Of a DNA stretch of 33,157 nucleotides, positions 1 to 9,551 are shown in pieces. The position numbers and the translations under genes were made by a program. Below the pieces are notes generated by a model. It saw only the letters and a program-made list of their open reading frames with translations. It did no database searches and was not told the origin of the DNA. Position 1 is the stretch's first letter, and every line of letters starts with the position of its first letter. Origin of the DNA: Paludibacteraceae bacterium (GTDB taxonomy: Bacteria > Bacteroidota > Bacteroidia > Bacteroidales > Paludibacteraceae); the NCBI GenBank assembly GCA_905234025.1, contig CAJOFT010000006.1, forward strand, positions 7,747-40,903, read 5' to 3'.

Positions 1-732
1 CCGCTGACAGAAGGTATGCAGCCGTCCAAGTCGCCGTACATTGCAGACCGTGTGACCTATGACAAACCGACCGTACTCTTCTTGCCGAATTCGAACGTGC
101 AGCAGGCAGATTTGTACTTCTACATCAACGGACGTAAGTATGACATTGCATCGGATGTGGTTTCGGATGCCTTTAACCAGTATATGTCTGGTGGCTTTAC
201 CGGTATCGTTATGAACGAGATTCGTGTTAAGCGTTCAATGGCTTACACCGCATATGGCGTTGACCGTACGCCGGCACTGCAGGGCAAGGAATGTTTCTTT
301 ATGGGCTATGTCGGCACACAGTCTGACAAGGTTGCGGATGCAATCAATGTTTATATGGACATCCTAAATGATATGCCGGCTGACTCAACGAACATTGAAG
401 CACTGCGTGCTGCTCTCCGTCAGGCGGCTCAAACGGCGAAGCCCACGATGCGTAACAAGGCTTATACGTTTGCGGCATGGAAACAAGTTGGATACAACGA
501 TGACCCCGCAAAAGTCAATGCTGACAAAATCAATGCCATTACCTTTGACGACATCGAGAAGTTCTATGAGGACAACATCAAGGGCAAACCCGTTACAATT
601 ATCCTCATGGGTGACCCGAAGAAAATCGACCTCAAGGCTATCCAGTCGAAAGTAGGTTGCAAAGTAACCAAACTGTCGTCTGCGAAGATATTCAACTCGT
701 ATGACGAACTCTTTGATGTATTGATGCAATAA
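1..732 (+). CDS. M16-family (insulinase-like) zinc peptidase, C-terminal part; 5' truncated by window edge
   Basis: Frame open from base 1 (PLTEGMQPSKSP...). Contains M16 C-terminal-like text such as FNQYMSGGFTGIVMNEIRVKRSMAYTAYG and KGKPVTIILMGDPKKID. Confidence 0.8.
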   Translation, partial: PLTEGMQPSKSPYIADRVTYDKPTVLFLPNSNVQQADLYFYINGRKYDIASDVVSDAFNQYMSGGFTGIVMNEIRVKRSMAYTAYGVDRTPALQGKECFFMGYVGTQSDKVADAINVYMDILNDMPADSTNIEALRAALRQAAQTAKPTMRNKAYTFAAWKQVGYNDDPAKVNADKINAITFDDIEKFYEDNIKGKPVTIILMGDPKKIDLKAIQSKVGCKVTKLSSAKIFNSYDELFDVLMQ

Positions 733-759
733 CGTACGCGGCGTATAGCCCGTAGAACA

Positions 760-1647
760 ATGCACAGAGCAGGATTTGTAAATATTGTCGGCAATCCGAA
801 TGTGGGTAAGTCCACATTGATGAATGCGTTGGTTGGTGAGCGCCTTTCGATTATCACATCGAAGGCGCAAACCACCCGCCATCGCATCATGGGCATTGTC
901 AACGGTGAGGACTTCCAGATTGTGTATTCCGATACGCCTGGTGTGCTCAAACCGAATTACCGCTTGCAGGAGCAGATGTTGGAATTTTCCCGCTCGGCTC
1001 TTGTAGATGCGGATGTGCTGCTCTATGTCACCGATGTGCAGGATACGCCGGACAAGAACGCCGAGTTCCTTGAGAAGGTCAAGCGGATGGCATCTAATAC
1101 GCGCGTGTTCCTTATAATAAACAAGATAGACCTCACAACGCAGGAAACGCTGGAGCAACTTGTCGAATATTGGCGCAAGCAGTTGCCAGAGGCGGAGATA
1201 TTTCCGATTTCGGCGCAGGAGAGGTTCGGCATTGACCAGCTTTTCGATGCAATTAAAGCGGCATTGCCGGAGTGTCCTCCGTTCTTTGACAAAGACCAGT
1301 TGACTGACAAACCTGCACGCTTCTTCGTGGATGAGATTATCCGTGAAAAGATTCTGCTGAACTACGACAAGGAAATACCTTACAGCGTTGAAGTGGAGGT
1401 GGAATCGTTCCATGAGGAAGAGAAACTGATACGAATATCTGCAATAATCTTTGTGGAGCGTGATTCGCAGAAAGGAATCATCATCGGCAAAGCAGGCACG
1501 GCGCTTAAAAGGGTCGGTTCGCAGGCGCGGCACGATATAGAGGCGTTCTTTGGCAAACAGGTCTTTTTGCAACTATTTGTCAAAGTCGATAAAGACTGGC
1601 GTTCTTCCCAATCGCGTCTCCGTCACTACGGCTACGACCTCAAATAA
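760..1647 (+). CDS. era: GTPase Era
   Basis: G1 GNPNVGKSTLMNAL, TTRHRIMGI, DTPG, NKIDLT, and C-terminal KH-domain text IIIGKAGTALKRVGSQARHDIEAFFGKQVFLQLFVKV. Confidence 0.97.
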   Translation: MHRAGFVNIVGNPNVGKSTLMNALVGERLSIITSKAQTTRHRIMGIVNGEDFQIVYSDTPGVLKPNYRLQEQMLEFSRSALVDADVLLYVTDVQDTPDKNAEFLEKVKRMASNTRVFLIINKIDLTTQETLEQLVEYWRKQLPEAEIFPISAQERFGIDQLFDAIKAALPECPPFFDKDQLTDKPARFFVDEIIREKILLNYDKEIPYSVEVEVESFHEEEKLIRISAIIFVERDSQKGIIIGKAGTALKRVGSQARHDIEAFFGKQVFLQLFVKVDKDWRSSQSRLRHYGYDLK

Positions 1648-1697
1648 ATCGTCCAATCGTAAATAGCCAAATCGTAAATCGTCAAATCGTAAATTAC
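1646..1697. repeat. 15-bp tandem repeat (TAAATCGTCMAATCG, about 3 copies plus partial), starting at the era stop codon
   Basis: TAAATCGTCCAATCG / TAAATAGCCAAATCG / TAAATCGTCAAATCG / TAAATTA. The first TAA (1645-1647) is the era stop codon. Confidence 0.85.
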
Positions 1698-1698
1698 T

Positions 1699-2664
1699 AT
1701 GACCAAGAAATACCACATAAATCCGGAAACCCTCGCCATGGAGCGGGTAGAGCAGGGGTTCTTGTATTGGCTGCGGCGCAGTGGCTGGTATCTGCTTGGT
1801 GGTATCTTCCTCGGTACGATTTTCTTCTTCCTCTTCTTCTTGTTCTTCCCGTCGCCGAAAGAGCGGCAACTGATGCAGCAGAAGCAGAATCTTGAGGCGG
1901 AATTGCAGGTGCTTAACAATCAGGTCGATCAAATGCAACTGGTGCTTACGGACCTTTCCCAGCGTGATGACAATCTCTATCGTGTGTTGTTCGGCGCAGA
2001 GCCTATTCCGTTGGCTGTTCGTTTGGGCGCTTCCCGCAAGATTTCATACTATGAGGAACTGGCACGTATGACCAATTCGCAACTGACTGCTGATTTGGCG
2101 CTCAAGGTTGATTTGCTGGAGAAGGGATTGTATGTACAAGCGAAGTCGTACGAAGACCTTGTGGAAATGGCAAAGACGCAGGAGGTACGAATGGAGAATA
2201 TTCCGGCGATTCAGCCGGTTATGAACAAGGATTTGACACGTGTCGCCAGCGGTTACGGCGTACGTATAGACCCCGTTTACCATGTACGGCGTATGCACAC
2301 TGGTATGGACTTTACCGCGCCCACGGGCACGGATGTTTATGCTACTGGTAATGGTTCTGTATCGTTTGTCGGCTGGAAACAGGGGTACGGAAACACGGTT
2401 ATTGTTAATCACGGCTTTGGATATTCGACGCTGTATGCCCACTTGTATAAATCGTTGGTACGTGTCGGACAGAAAGTTAAACGCGGTGATGTCATTGCGC
2501 TTGTCGGCAATACCGGAAAATCCACCGGACCGCATTTGCACTATGAAGTACGCCTGCAAGACAAGCCCATTGACCCGCGCAACTTCTATTTCTACGATCT
2601 GTCACCAGAGGACTATGATCGTATGATTCAACTTTCCAATAACTTCGGAGAAATGCTGGATTAA
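1699..2664 (+). CDS. M23-family peptidase (membrane-anchored, coiled coil plus LytM domain)
   Basis: N-terminal TM segment (LLGGIFLGTIFFFLFFLFF), coiled coil, then HTGMDFTAPTGTDVYATGNGSVSFVG...GYGNTVIVNHGFGYSTLYAHL...GNTGKSTGPHLHYEVR. Confidence 0.93.
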   Translation: MTKKYHINPETLAMERVEQGFLYWLRRSGWYLLGGIFLGTIFFFLFFLFFPSPKERQLMQQKQNLEAELQVLNNQVDQMQLVLTDLSQRDDNLYRVLFGAEPIPLAVRLGASRKISYYEELARMTNSQLTADLALKVDLLEKGLYVQAKSYEDLVEMAKTQEVRMENIPAIQPVMNKDLTRVASGYGVRIDPVYHVRRMHTGMDFTAPTGTDVYATGNGSVSFVGWKQGYGNTVIVNHGFGYSTLYAHLYKSLVRVGQKVKRGDVIALVGNTGKSTGPHLHYEVRLQDKPIDPRNFYFYDLSPEDYDRMIQLSNNFGEMLD

Positions 2665-3386
2665 CCCAGTCGGCTGAGTTTCATCAGCTCGGTTTCGTTT
2701 AGAATCTTGATCTTTCTTCCGTCAACGCTAACCACACCTTCTTGGGCGAATTGGCTCAGTGTTCGGATGGCATTGCTGGTTGTCATGTTGCTCATGCCGG
2801 CAAGGTCTTCACGGCTCATGTACATCGCAATGGTGGCGCCGTCTTCATCAGTTCCGTAATGTTGTTTGAGTGTTAGCAGTGACTCCGCAAGACGTCCGCG
2901 GATGTGTTTCTGTGTCAGGTTTACGGTTTGTGCTTCTTGGTTACCGAGGTCACCTGCCATGCTCTGCATAACTAAAAAACAGAACTGGTTGTTGTTTTTC
3001 AGCAGATAGATGAAACATTCTTTATTGAGCTGATATACGGTGCAGTCTTCAATCGCTTCAGCAGTGGAGTTGTAACCGCCGCCGCCTACTACTGCACGGT
3101 ATGAGAAGAAATCAAATGGTTTGAGCAAACGGATAATCTGCTGGCGTTGTCCTACGCCTTCTTTGTAAATCTTGATTTTGCCGCTGACGAGCATCATCAT
3201 ATGTGTCGGAGTGTTGCCTTCATGATGAATCTCTTCGCCTTTGCGGTAACGACGGACTTCTATTTGCGACATGGCAAACTCCCGCTGGGCATTATCCAAC
3301 ACTGCCCAGATAGGATTTAGTTCCCATAGTTTACCAAGAGGTAAAACGGACTCGGAAAGAACATTTTTAGTAATACTACTTCTCAT
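2661..3386 (-). CDS. Crp/Fnr-family transcriptional regulator
   Basis: cNMP-binding fold (RYRKGEEIHHEGNTPTHMMMLVSGKIKIYKEG) plus C-terminal HTH (YMSREDLAGMSNMTTSNAIRTLSQFAQEGVVSVDGRKIKIL). No N-terminal Cys cluster, so not a typical Fe-S FNR. Confidence 0.92.
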   Translation of the reverse strand: MRSSITKNVLSESVLPLGKLWELNPIWAVLDNAQREFAMSQIEVRRYRKGEEIHHEGNTPTHMMMLVSGKIKIYKEGVGQRQQIIRLLKPFDFFSYRAVVGGGGYNSTAEAIEDCTVYQLNKECFIYLLKNNNQFCFLVMQSMAGDLGNQEAQTVNLTQKHIRGRLAESLLTLKQHYGTDEDGATIAMYMSREDLAGMSNMTTSNAIRTLSQFAQEGVVSVDGRKIKILNETELMKLSRLG

Positions 3387-3404
3387 ATCAGACTAATTCC
3401 GCCG

Positions 3405-3436
3405 CAAAGGTACTACTTTATTCTCATATACGCAAA
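3405..3436 (-). promoter_or_regulatory. Bacteroidetes-type promoter for the Crp/Fnr gene (TTTG-N20-TACCTTTG)
   Basis: Minus strand TTTGCGTATATGAGAATAAAGTAGTACCTTTG; 20-nt spacer; just upstream of the start codon at 3386. Confidence 0.8.
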
Positions 3437-3459
3437 TTTATTTTCCTTTTTTCGCAAAT

Positions 3460-5061
3460 TTACCACACTTCTTGCGTATTAAGGCTCGGATCTTTGGGAT
3501 AATCGATGTTGAAATGCAGTCCTCTGGACTCTTTTCGTTCAAGAGCCTGACGGGTAATCAGGTAACCTACATTGATCATGTTGCGCAGTTCGCAGATGGC
3601 ACGGTCGGCTTTGACACGCTTGAAGAGATCTTCGGTTTCGTTGTACAGAATATCTAATCGTTCCAAAGCGCGGCGCAGACGGAGGTCGCTACGGACGATG
3701 CCGACGTAAGTGGACATGATTTGCCCGACTTCCTTCATGTCCTGTGAAATCAGCACTTTTTCTTCGTTGGTCATCGTGCCTTCGTCGTTCCACTCGGGAA
3801 CGCGGGTGTTGAAGTCATAGTTATCAATCACTTTCAGGGCATGTTTGGCGGCTGCATCGGCATATACGACGGCTTCTATCAGAGAGTTGGACGCCAAACG
3901 GTTGCCGCCGTGCAGACCTGTGCAGGAGCATTCGCCAACGGCATACAGCCTTCGGATGGACGATTCTGCATCAAGATTGACCTTGATACCGCCGCACATA
4001 TAATGGGCGCAGGGAGCAACGGGGATATATTCTTTGGTGATGTCAATGCCTATACTCAGGCACTTGGCATAGATATTCGGAAAGTGGTGTTTAGTCTGTT
4101 CGGGGTCTTTGTGCGTCACGTCGAGACATACGTGGTCAAGACCGTGAATCTTCATTTCGTTGTCAATGGCGCGTGCAACGATATCACGCGGCGCAAGTGA
4201 GAGACGCGGGTCGTATTTCTGCATGAACTCTTCGCCGTTCGGTAACCGCAGAATTCCGCCATAACCGCGCATGGCTTCTGTGATGAGGTAGGCAGGGTGG
4301 GTTTCTCCGATATGGAACAATGCGGTCGGATGGAACTGGACAAACTCCATGTCTTTGATGACGCCTTTGGCGCGATACACCATTGCTATGCCGTCTCCGG
4401 TAGCAATGTTCGGGTTGGTGGTCGTGGCATAGATAGCGCCTGTTCCGCCCGTTGCCATCAGGGTCACACGGCTCAGATAAGTGTCGATTTTGCCTGTCTC
4501 CGGATTGAGAATATATGCGCCGTAACATTCAATATCCGGTGAGTGGCGTGTGACACGTACACCGGTGTGATGCTGGGTGATTATTTCTACGGCAAAGTGG
4601 TTCTCAAGCACTTCGATATAGGGATTGTTTCGTACGGCAGCCATCAATCCGCGTTGAATTTCGGCGCCTGTGTCGTCGGCGTGGTGAAGGATACGGAACT
4701 CGGAATGTCCGCCCTCACGGTGCAAGTCGAAGGTTCCGTCAGTGTTCTTGTCGAAGTTTACGCCCCATTCCAACAACTCCTGAATGCCTTTAGGAGCATT
4801 ACGTACAACTTGTTCCACGGCAGCACGGTCGGATAGCCAGTCGCCTGCTACCATTGTGTCATGGATGTGTTTGTCGAAATCGTCAACTAACAGGTTCGTA
4901 ACGGACGCGATACCGCCTTGTGCTTTGGCGGTATTTGCTTCGTCAAGGGTAGTCTTGCAGCACAATGCGATTTTGTACTTCTGGGTGCGCGCAATCTTCA
5001 GCGCAAAACTCATTCCGGCAACACCGCCGCCGATGATGAGAATGTCGTATTTCTTTACCAT
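3460..5061 (-). CDS. nadB: L-aspartate oxidase
   Basis: FAD motif YDILIIGGGVAGMSFALKIA; AKAQGGIASV; HREGGHSEFRILHHADDTGAEIQRGL; MEFVQFHPTAL; CAHYMCGGIKVN; GLHGGNRLASNSLIEAVVYA. Confidence 0.95.
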   Translation of the reverse strand: MVKKYDILIIGGGVAGMSFALKIARTQKYKIALCCKTTLDEANTAKAQGGIASVTNLLVDDFDKHIHDTMVAGDWLSDRAAVEQVVRNAPKGIQELLEWGVNFDKNTDGTFDLHREGGHSEFRILHHADDTGAEIQRGLMAAVRNNPYIEVLENHFAVEIITQHHTGVRVTRHSPDIECYGAYILNPETGKIDTYLSRVTLMATGGTGAIYATTTNPNIATGDGIAMVYRAKGVIKDMEFVQFHPTALFHIGETHPAYLITEAMRGYGGILRLPNGEEFMQKYDPRLSLAPRDIVARAIDNEMKIHGLDHVCLDVTHKDPEQTKHHFPNIYAKCLSIGIDITKEYIPVAPCAHYMCGGIKVNLDAESSIRRLYAVGECSCTGLHGGNRLASNSLIEAVVYADAAAKHALKVIDNYDFNTRVPEWNDEGTMTNEEKVLISQDMKEVGQIMSTYVGIVRSDLRLRRALERLDILYNETEDLFKRVKADRAICELRNMINVGYLITRQALERKESRGLHFNIDYPKDPSLNTQEVW

Positions 5062-5083
5062 TATTATGGATGATTATATGTTT

Positions 5084-6880
5084 CTATTTACAGCCTTTGA
5101 AGGCGTTTTTGCCGATTTCTATGTCTTTGGCAAACAGGGGTGTTACAAGCGATATACAATCCCGGAAAGCATTCGGACCGATCTTCTGCAAACGTGGCGG
5201 ATAGCCTACACGTTTGAGGTTCTTGCAGCCGTTGAAGGCGTCTTCTCCGATTACAAGCACACTGTCCGGTATATCAATCTCTTTGAGTTGGCGGCACTGA
5301 TAGAACGTCCCCGCCTCTATATCTTTAAGGTGTGACTTTTGTGTCGTTTGCACCTTTGTCAGACTGATGCACATGGAGAACGCTCCTGACCCGAGTGTGG
5401 ACACATTGTCCGGCAACTGTATCTCAAAGAGTTTTTTGCACTCCATAAATGCCTCGTCCTCAATCCGGCGCAGGTTGTCAGGCAATAGAATGGCATATAG
5501 CTCCTGACAGTTGGCAAATGCGTTTTTGCCGATGCGGTATAAACTCTTTGGCAGGCTGACGCGCTCCAGACTGATGCAGTTCTTGAAGGTCTCGTCATCA
5601 ATGGCATACAGTCCTTCCGGCAGCACTGCATCTGTCAGATGCGCACAGTCCGAATAGGCAGCTTTCTTGATGATGGTCACAAGCCCGGGTATATTCACTT
5701 TGCGGAAACGGCTGCAACCGGCGAACGCTTTTTCGCCGATTTGTTGGAGTGTATTGGGCAGTTGGATGTCCTCAAGGTTGGAACAGCCTGCAAACGCGCC
5801 GTCACTGATGATTTCCGTCTCTTTGGGCAGCGTAATGTTGGAGAGACTGCTGCACAGGAAGAAGCACGCCGTAGGTATGCCTTTCAGTTGGTCGGAAAGC
5901 ACTTGTTGCTTGAGATTCCGGCACATGTAGAACGCACCTGTTCCGAGATATTCCAATTCTTTCGGAAGCGTGGCATTTTTCAGCTGCTCACATTCCGCAA
6001 AGGCAAATTGCTCCACGCGGGTCACGCTTGCCGGAATAGTAACCTCCGTGAGCGCGCCGCATTTGTGGAAACAGGCTGCCGGGATGGTCTTTACGCCATT
6101 GGGAATAGTTAATGTTTTGATTTGTTTGGCGTCTTTGAACGCACCTGCAGCCAACAGTCGGGTAGGGATTTTGTCCTTGAATACGAATTTTGCGGCAGCG
6201 TCTTTGTTGACGGCAATCAGACATCCGTCGATATATAGTGCGCCTTTCTTCCATTTTTTCTCGTTCAGCCATATTCCCGAACCAACAAACACGTCTTGCC
6301 CGATCCATTCCACAGAGGCTGGTATAACTACTTTGGCAAGGTTCTTGCAGTCGCGGAATAGGTCGTTGTCAAGGCGCGTGATAGTGACTGGCAGTTCCAC
6401 GCGCGTCAGCACTTTGTTTCCTTGAAAAGCACCGGCAGCAATCAGCCGTGTACTTTCCGGCACGACATATTTGGGCTTGATGGTCTTGTCAGTGGCAATA
6501 AGACAGCTGTCAATGAACAGCACGCCGTCTTTCCAGTTCTCTTTGTTGAGCCAGATTCCTGTTCCTTCAAACGCATTACGGCTCAAATATTTCAAATCGG
6601 CTGGAAACACAATTTCCGTCAGGTTCTTGCAGCCCTTGAAGGCGTTCTCGGCAATGCCGGTGACGCGGTAAGTATGTTGTCCGACAACGATCTCATCCGG
6701 TAACCGCAGTTTCCCCTCAACCTTTTTGTTCTCTGCCACTTCTGCGGTTTTCTGTATTGCGTCAATGGTATAAGCCAAGTCATTATACATCGCTTGTTCG
6801 GCGAAGCAGAGCGTGAGGCACAAACTGCCTATAATTAAACTTAAAATCCGTTTCATGGTCGTATCTTTATTGAGAATCAC
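5084..6880 (-). CDS. Secreted BspA-like leucine-rich repeat (LRR_5) protein; true start probably 6856
   Basis: Repeated AFAGCSNLEDIQLPNTLQQIGEKAF-type LRR_5 units. Signal peptide MKRILSLIIGSLCLTLCFA begins at the internal Met (6856), which fits the promoter position better. Confidence 0.92.
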   Translation of the reverse strand: MILNKDTTMKRILSLIIGSLCLTLCFAEQAMYNDLAYTIDAIQKTAEVAENKKVEGKLRLPDEIVVGQHTYRVTGIAENAFKGCKNLTEIVFPADLKYLSRNAFEGTGIWLNKENWKDGVLFIDSCLIATDKTIKPKYVVPESTRLIAAGAFQGNKVLTRVELPVTITRLDNDLFRDCKNLAKVVIPASVEWIGQDVFVGSGIWLNEKKWKKGALYIDGCLIAVNKDAAAKFVFKDKIPTRLLAAGAFKDAKQIKTLTIPNGVKTIPAACFHKCGALTEVTIPASVTRVEQFAFAECEQLKNATLPKELEYLGTGAFYMCRNLKQQVLSDQLKGIPTACFFLCSSLSNITLPKETEIISDGAFAGCSNLEDIQLPNTLQQIGEKAFAGCSRFRKVNIPGLVTIIKKAAYSDCAHLTDAVLPEGLYAIDDETFKNCISLERVSLPKSLYRIGKNAFANCQELYAILLPDNLRRIEDEAFMECKKLFEIQLPDNVSTLGSGAFSMCISLTKVQTTQKSHLKDIEAGTFYQCRQLKEIDIPDSVLVIGEDAFNGCKNLKRVGYPPRLQKIGPNAFRDCISLVTPLFAKDIEIGKNAFKGCK

Positions 6881-6890
6881 ATTTGGGCGG

Positions 6891-6922
6891 CAAAGATACT
6901 ACATTTTTTCCAAACCTGCAAA
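6891..6922 (-). promoter_or_regulatory. Bacteroidetes-type promoter for the BspA-like gene (TTTG-N20-TATCTTTG)
   Basis: Minus strand TTTGCAGGTTTGGAAAAAATGTAGTATCTTTG; 20-nt spacer. Confidence 0.8.
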
Positions 6923-6985
6923 ACCTCGTGATATTTTTTGTCATTTTTTGTACAAATCCTTTTTTTATGAAAAAATGCAGATAAA

Positions 6986-7017
6986 TTTGCATATGTCAGA
7001 ATAATTCCGTACCTTTG
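6986..7017 (+). promoter_or_regulatory. Bacteroidetes-type promoter (TTTG-N20-TACCTTTG) for the 7075 gene
   Basis: TTTGCATATGTCAGAATAATTCCGTACCTTTG; 20-nt spacer; ~60 nt upstream of the start codon. Confidence 0.82.
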
Positions 7018-7074
7018 CCGCCAAATTCGCGATAATGTTTATATAATAACATAATTATTTACAACTAAAACAAA

Positions 7075-9099
7075 ATGGGTATGAAAAAAACATTTGCTAT
7101 TTTTGCCGTTTTGGCATTGGTTCTCGCTCCTGTGATGGCGCAGGATGCAGAAGAGACATTCCCGAATCAGGTTGCTTTTGAATATGGCTACTTGGTTAAT
7201 GGTCATCAGCTTTCAACCGTTACGACTGGCATGGCAAAGCAAATTGTTGCCATCGAAAGCCAGATTAACGACAGTGTAGTCTTCACTATGCGTCGCTGGT
7301 ATAGTAAAGACTGGGGAAAAACCGGTTCTGGTTATGATACAATCGCTCGTTACATCTATAAGGGCAAACAAGCCGTTTTGGTGGAGGACAAGCGTCTCGA
7401 AGCCGAGTACAAGGACAGCCTCTGGAATGTGCAATGGACGCAGACCGCACTCTCTAAGACGGACACGGTGAAGGAGTTCACGTTCAACTACAGCGGCAGC
7501 AAATATCTCAAGTTTTACGGACAAACTGACACGGCGTACACCGCCTATGCAGGTCGTCCCTACAGAATCAAAACGGTTGATAACCCGCTCCAACTGCCCC
7601 TGAATTACACCTCATCTAATCCGGACGTGGCTACTGTCAATGCCGCAAACGGTTTTATTACTGTTGTGGACAAGGGCGAAACAATCATCAAAGCCAAATT
7701 CCCTGGTGATGAGAACATCATAGCCGACTCCGCTGAGTGGAAACTCGTAGTAAAGGAAGGCGATCATTTCGATTTGCAGATTATGGCGTTGGAGCAGACG
7801 GAGCATAAGTCGGGTTCGGGCTCAACGTATATGGCGTTCGATATGGTTAAGGTTACTGAAGCTAACTGCAACGATATTCTTGGTGACGGCAAACTATCCT
7901 TTGATATTAAAACTCGTACACTCACCATGAATAACTTCCAGAAACTGTTTACCGATAAGGAAGATGATTCGATGGGGTGGATGGATTGGCTGGATTACAG
8001 CAGCGGCCCGCTGCCACTGACTATTAAGGTGGTCGGCAACTGCTTTGTAAGACATAATTCCGCCGGTATGTTCTGTGATTGGGATATGATTATCACTGGT
8101 GACGGAAACGACAAGAGCCGTCTCACGATGGAAGGACGTTTCCCGCAGTTCAGTGCAGGTAACAATCTCACTATTGACGGCTGTCAGGTGCATGCACTTG
8201 AATCCACGCCACACCCGCTGTTGATATGCAACGTTCTCCGGGTAGAAGACAACAGTTACTTTGAGGCGCATATGAATATTGAGGTCGCTCCGGGCGAAGA
8301 CCCGACGGAATATGGCGCAGCGGTCGGACAGGTTGAAGATGTGGAATTTGGTGAACACATCATCATGTACAGCAAGGATGTCCATATCAAGGACGGTATT
8401 TTCGTGGATGGAAACGACCATATCGCTCTCCGTGTAGAGATTGGACCGAAAGTGGAAGACGTGATTGCCGGAGATGTCAATTTCTCGGCGGTTGAGCTCA
8501 CTGACGACCCGACAGGAACGCAACAGGACGGTATCCTTTACACTCTTACCGTAGAGGACGGCGTAAACAAATCCGAGGGTTGCCTTGTTATCACTTCCCA
8601 TATGGACTTAGAGCAGATGGACAATATTGTGGATGTACTCACCCCGGGTTCCGCTGCATTTGCAGAGAACTTCCACGGACTGACCATTCTCTTGCCCGTG
8701 GGCAAAGGCAATATTAACATTAGTATGCAGACTACCAGCATTTATCATCTGGCAGTACAGATAGGTAAGAACCAACCTTCTGTAATTCAGCAGAAAACAA
8801 AGACTACTGTGCAGATTCCGTTTGATTGCAAGATTGCAACCTATGCGTATATTTTCGCTATTATTCCGAAAACTCCATCTGTAATCCGCCGTTTCAATCT
8901 CACTACGGAAGATCCGCTTGACTGTGTGAAATTGTATTCGCTCAGCCTGACGGACGAAGGCGGATCCGGTGGCGGAGAGGAAGCTATTGACAACATCAAC
9001 GCTCAAAACGTTTCTGTAATGAAAGTGCTTGTCAACGGACAACTCATAATCTTCCATGATGGCAACGCCTATAATATAACTGGCGCAAGAATTCAGTAA
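7075..9099 (+). CDS. Secreted protein with Ig-like (Big_2-type) region, beta-helix-like carbohydrate-binding-style repeats and a C-terminal NGQLxIxxxGxxYNxTG tail; start at 7075 or 7081
   Basis: Signal peptide MKKTFAIFAVLALVLAPVMAQ; Big_2-like YTSSNPDVATVNAANGFITVVDKGETIIKAKFPGDE; ILGDGKLSFDIKTRTLTMNNF and NLTIDGCQVHAL; tail VMKVLVNGQLIIFHDGNAYNITGARIQ. Confidence 0.75.
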   Translation: MGMKKTFAIFAVLALVLAPVMAQDAEETFPNQVAFEYGYLVNGHQLSTVTTGMAKQIVAIESQINDSVVFTMRRWYSKDWGKTGSGYDTIARYIYKGKQAVLVEDKRLEAEYKDSLWNVQWTQTALSKTDTVKEFTFNYSGSKYLKFYGQTDTAYTAYAGRPYRIKTVDNPLQLPLNYTSSNPDVATVNAANGFITVVDKGETIIKAKFPGDENIIADSAEWKLVVKEGDHFDLQIMALEQTEHKSGSGSTYMAFDMVKVTEANCNDILGDGKLSFDIKTRTLTMNNFQKLFTDKEDDSMGWMDWLDYSSGPLPLTIKVVGNCFVRHNSAGMFCDWDMIITGDGNDKSRLTMEGRFPQFSAGNNLTIDGCQVHALESTPHPLLICNVLRVEDNSYFEAHMNIEVAPGEDPTEYGAAVGQVEDVEFGEHIIMYSKDVHIKDGIFVDGNDHIALRVEIGPKVEDVIAGDVNFSAVELTDDPTGTQQDGILYTLTVEDGVNKSEGCLVITSHMDLEQMDNIVDVLTPGSAAFAENFHGLTILLPVGKGNINISMQTTSIYHLAVQIGKNQPSVIQQKTKTTVQIPFDCKIATYAYIFAIIPKTPSVIRRFNLTTEDPLDCVKLYSLSLTDEGGSGGGEEAIDNINAQNVSVMKVLVNGQLIIFHDGNAYNITGARIQ

Positions 9100-9122
9100 A
9101 AACAGATATAAAAAACAACATT

Positions 9123-9551
9123 ATGTCAACAAAAGGAAAAGTTCTCGGCTGGTTAACAGCCATCGTTCTCGTAGCATTGGCGGGATTCATCTATTTCAAG
9201 TTCTGTTTCGTTTATAGCGAAGGAACCAATGAAGGCGATATCAACTACTTCCAGAAAGAAGGTATCATCTTCAAAACTTACGAAGGCAAGATGATTCAGA
9301 CCGGCTACAACAGCAAGAACTCCAACGCAACCATCCAGTCCAACGAATTTAAGTTCTCGGTGGCGGACGCAGCGGTTGCTATGGAGATTGACTCGCGTTC
9401 CAGCAAGCAGATTAAATTGCACTGGAAACGCTATTTCGGTACTTTGCCTTGGCGTGGAAACAGCCAGTTTATCGTGGATCGTATTGTGCAGGTGGAGCAG
9501 CCTGTGCAGTCGAATGATAATTTGTTGGATGTCCCCGAACCTGTACAATAA
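9123..9551 (+). CDS. Small single-pass membrane/exported conserved protein of unknown function
   Basis: N-terminal TM GWLTAIVLVALAGFIYFKFCFVYSEG, then a soluble domain (FQKEGIIFKTYEGKM...SVADAAVAMEIDS...LHWKRYFGTLPWRGNSQFIVDRI). Stop overlaps the next ATG. Confidence 0.7.
   Translation: MSTKGKVLGWLTAIVLVALAGFIYFKFCFVYSEGTNEGDINYFQKEGIIFKTYEGKMIQTGYNSKNSNATIQSNEFKFSVADAAVAMEIDSRSSKQIKLHWKRYFGTLPWRGNSQFIVDRIVQVEQPVQSNDNLLDVPEPVQ

Noticed and set aside
385-1572. 395-aa minus-strand ORF antisense to the M16 peptidase and era
   Set aside because: Lies wholly opposite confidently identified genes, has no domain motifs and an implausible composition; a shadow ORF of the coding strand.
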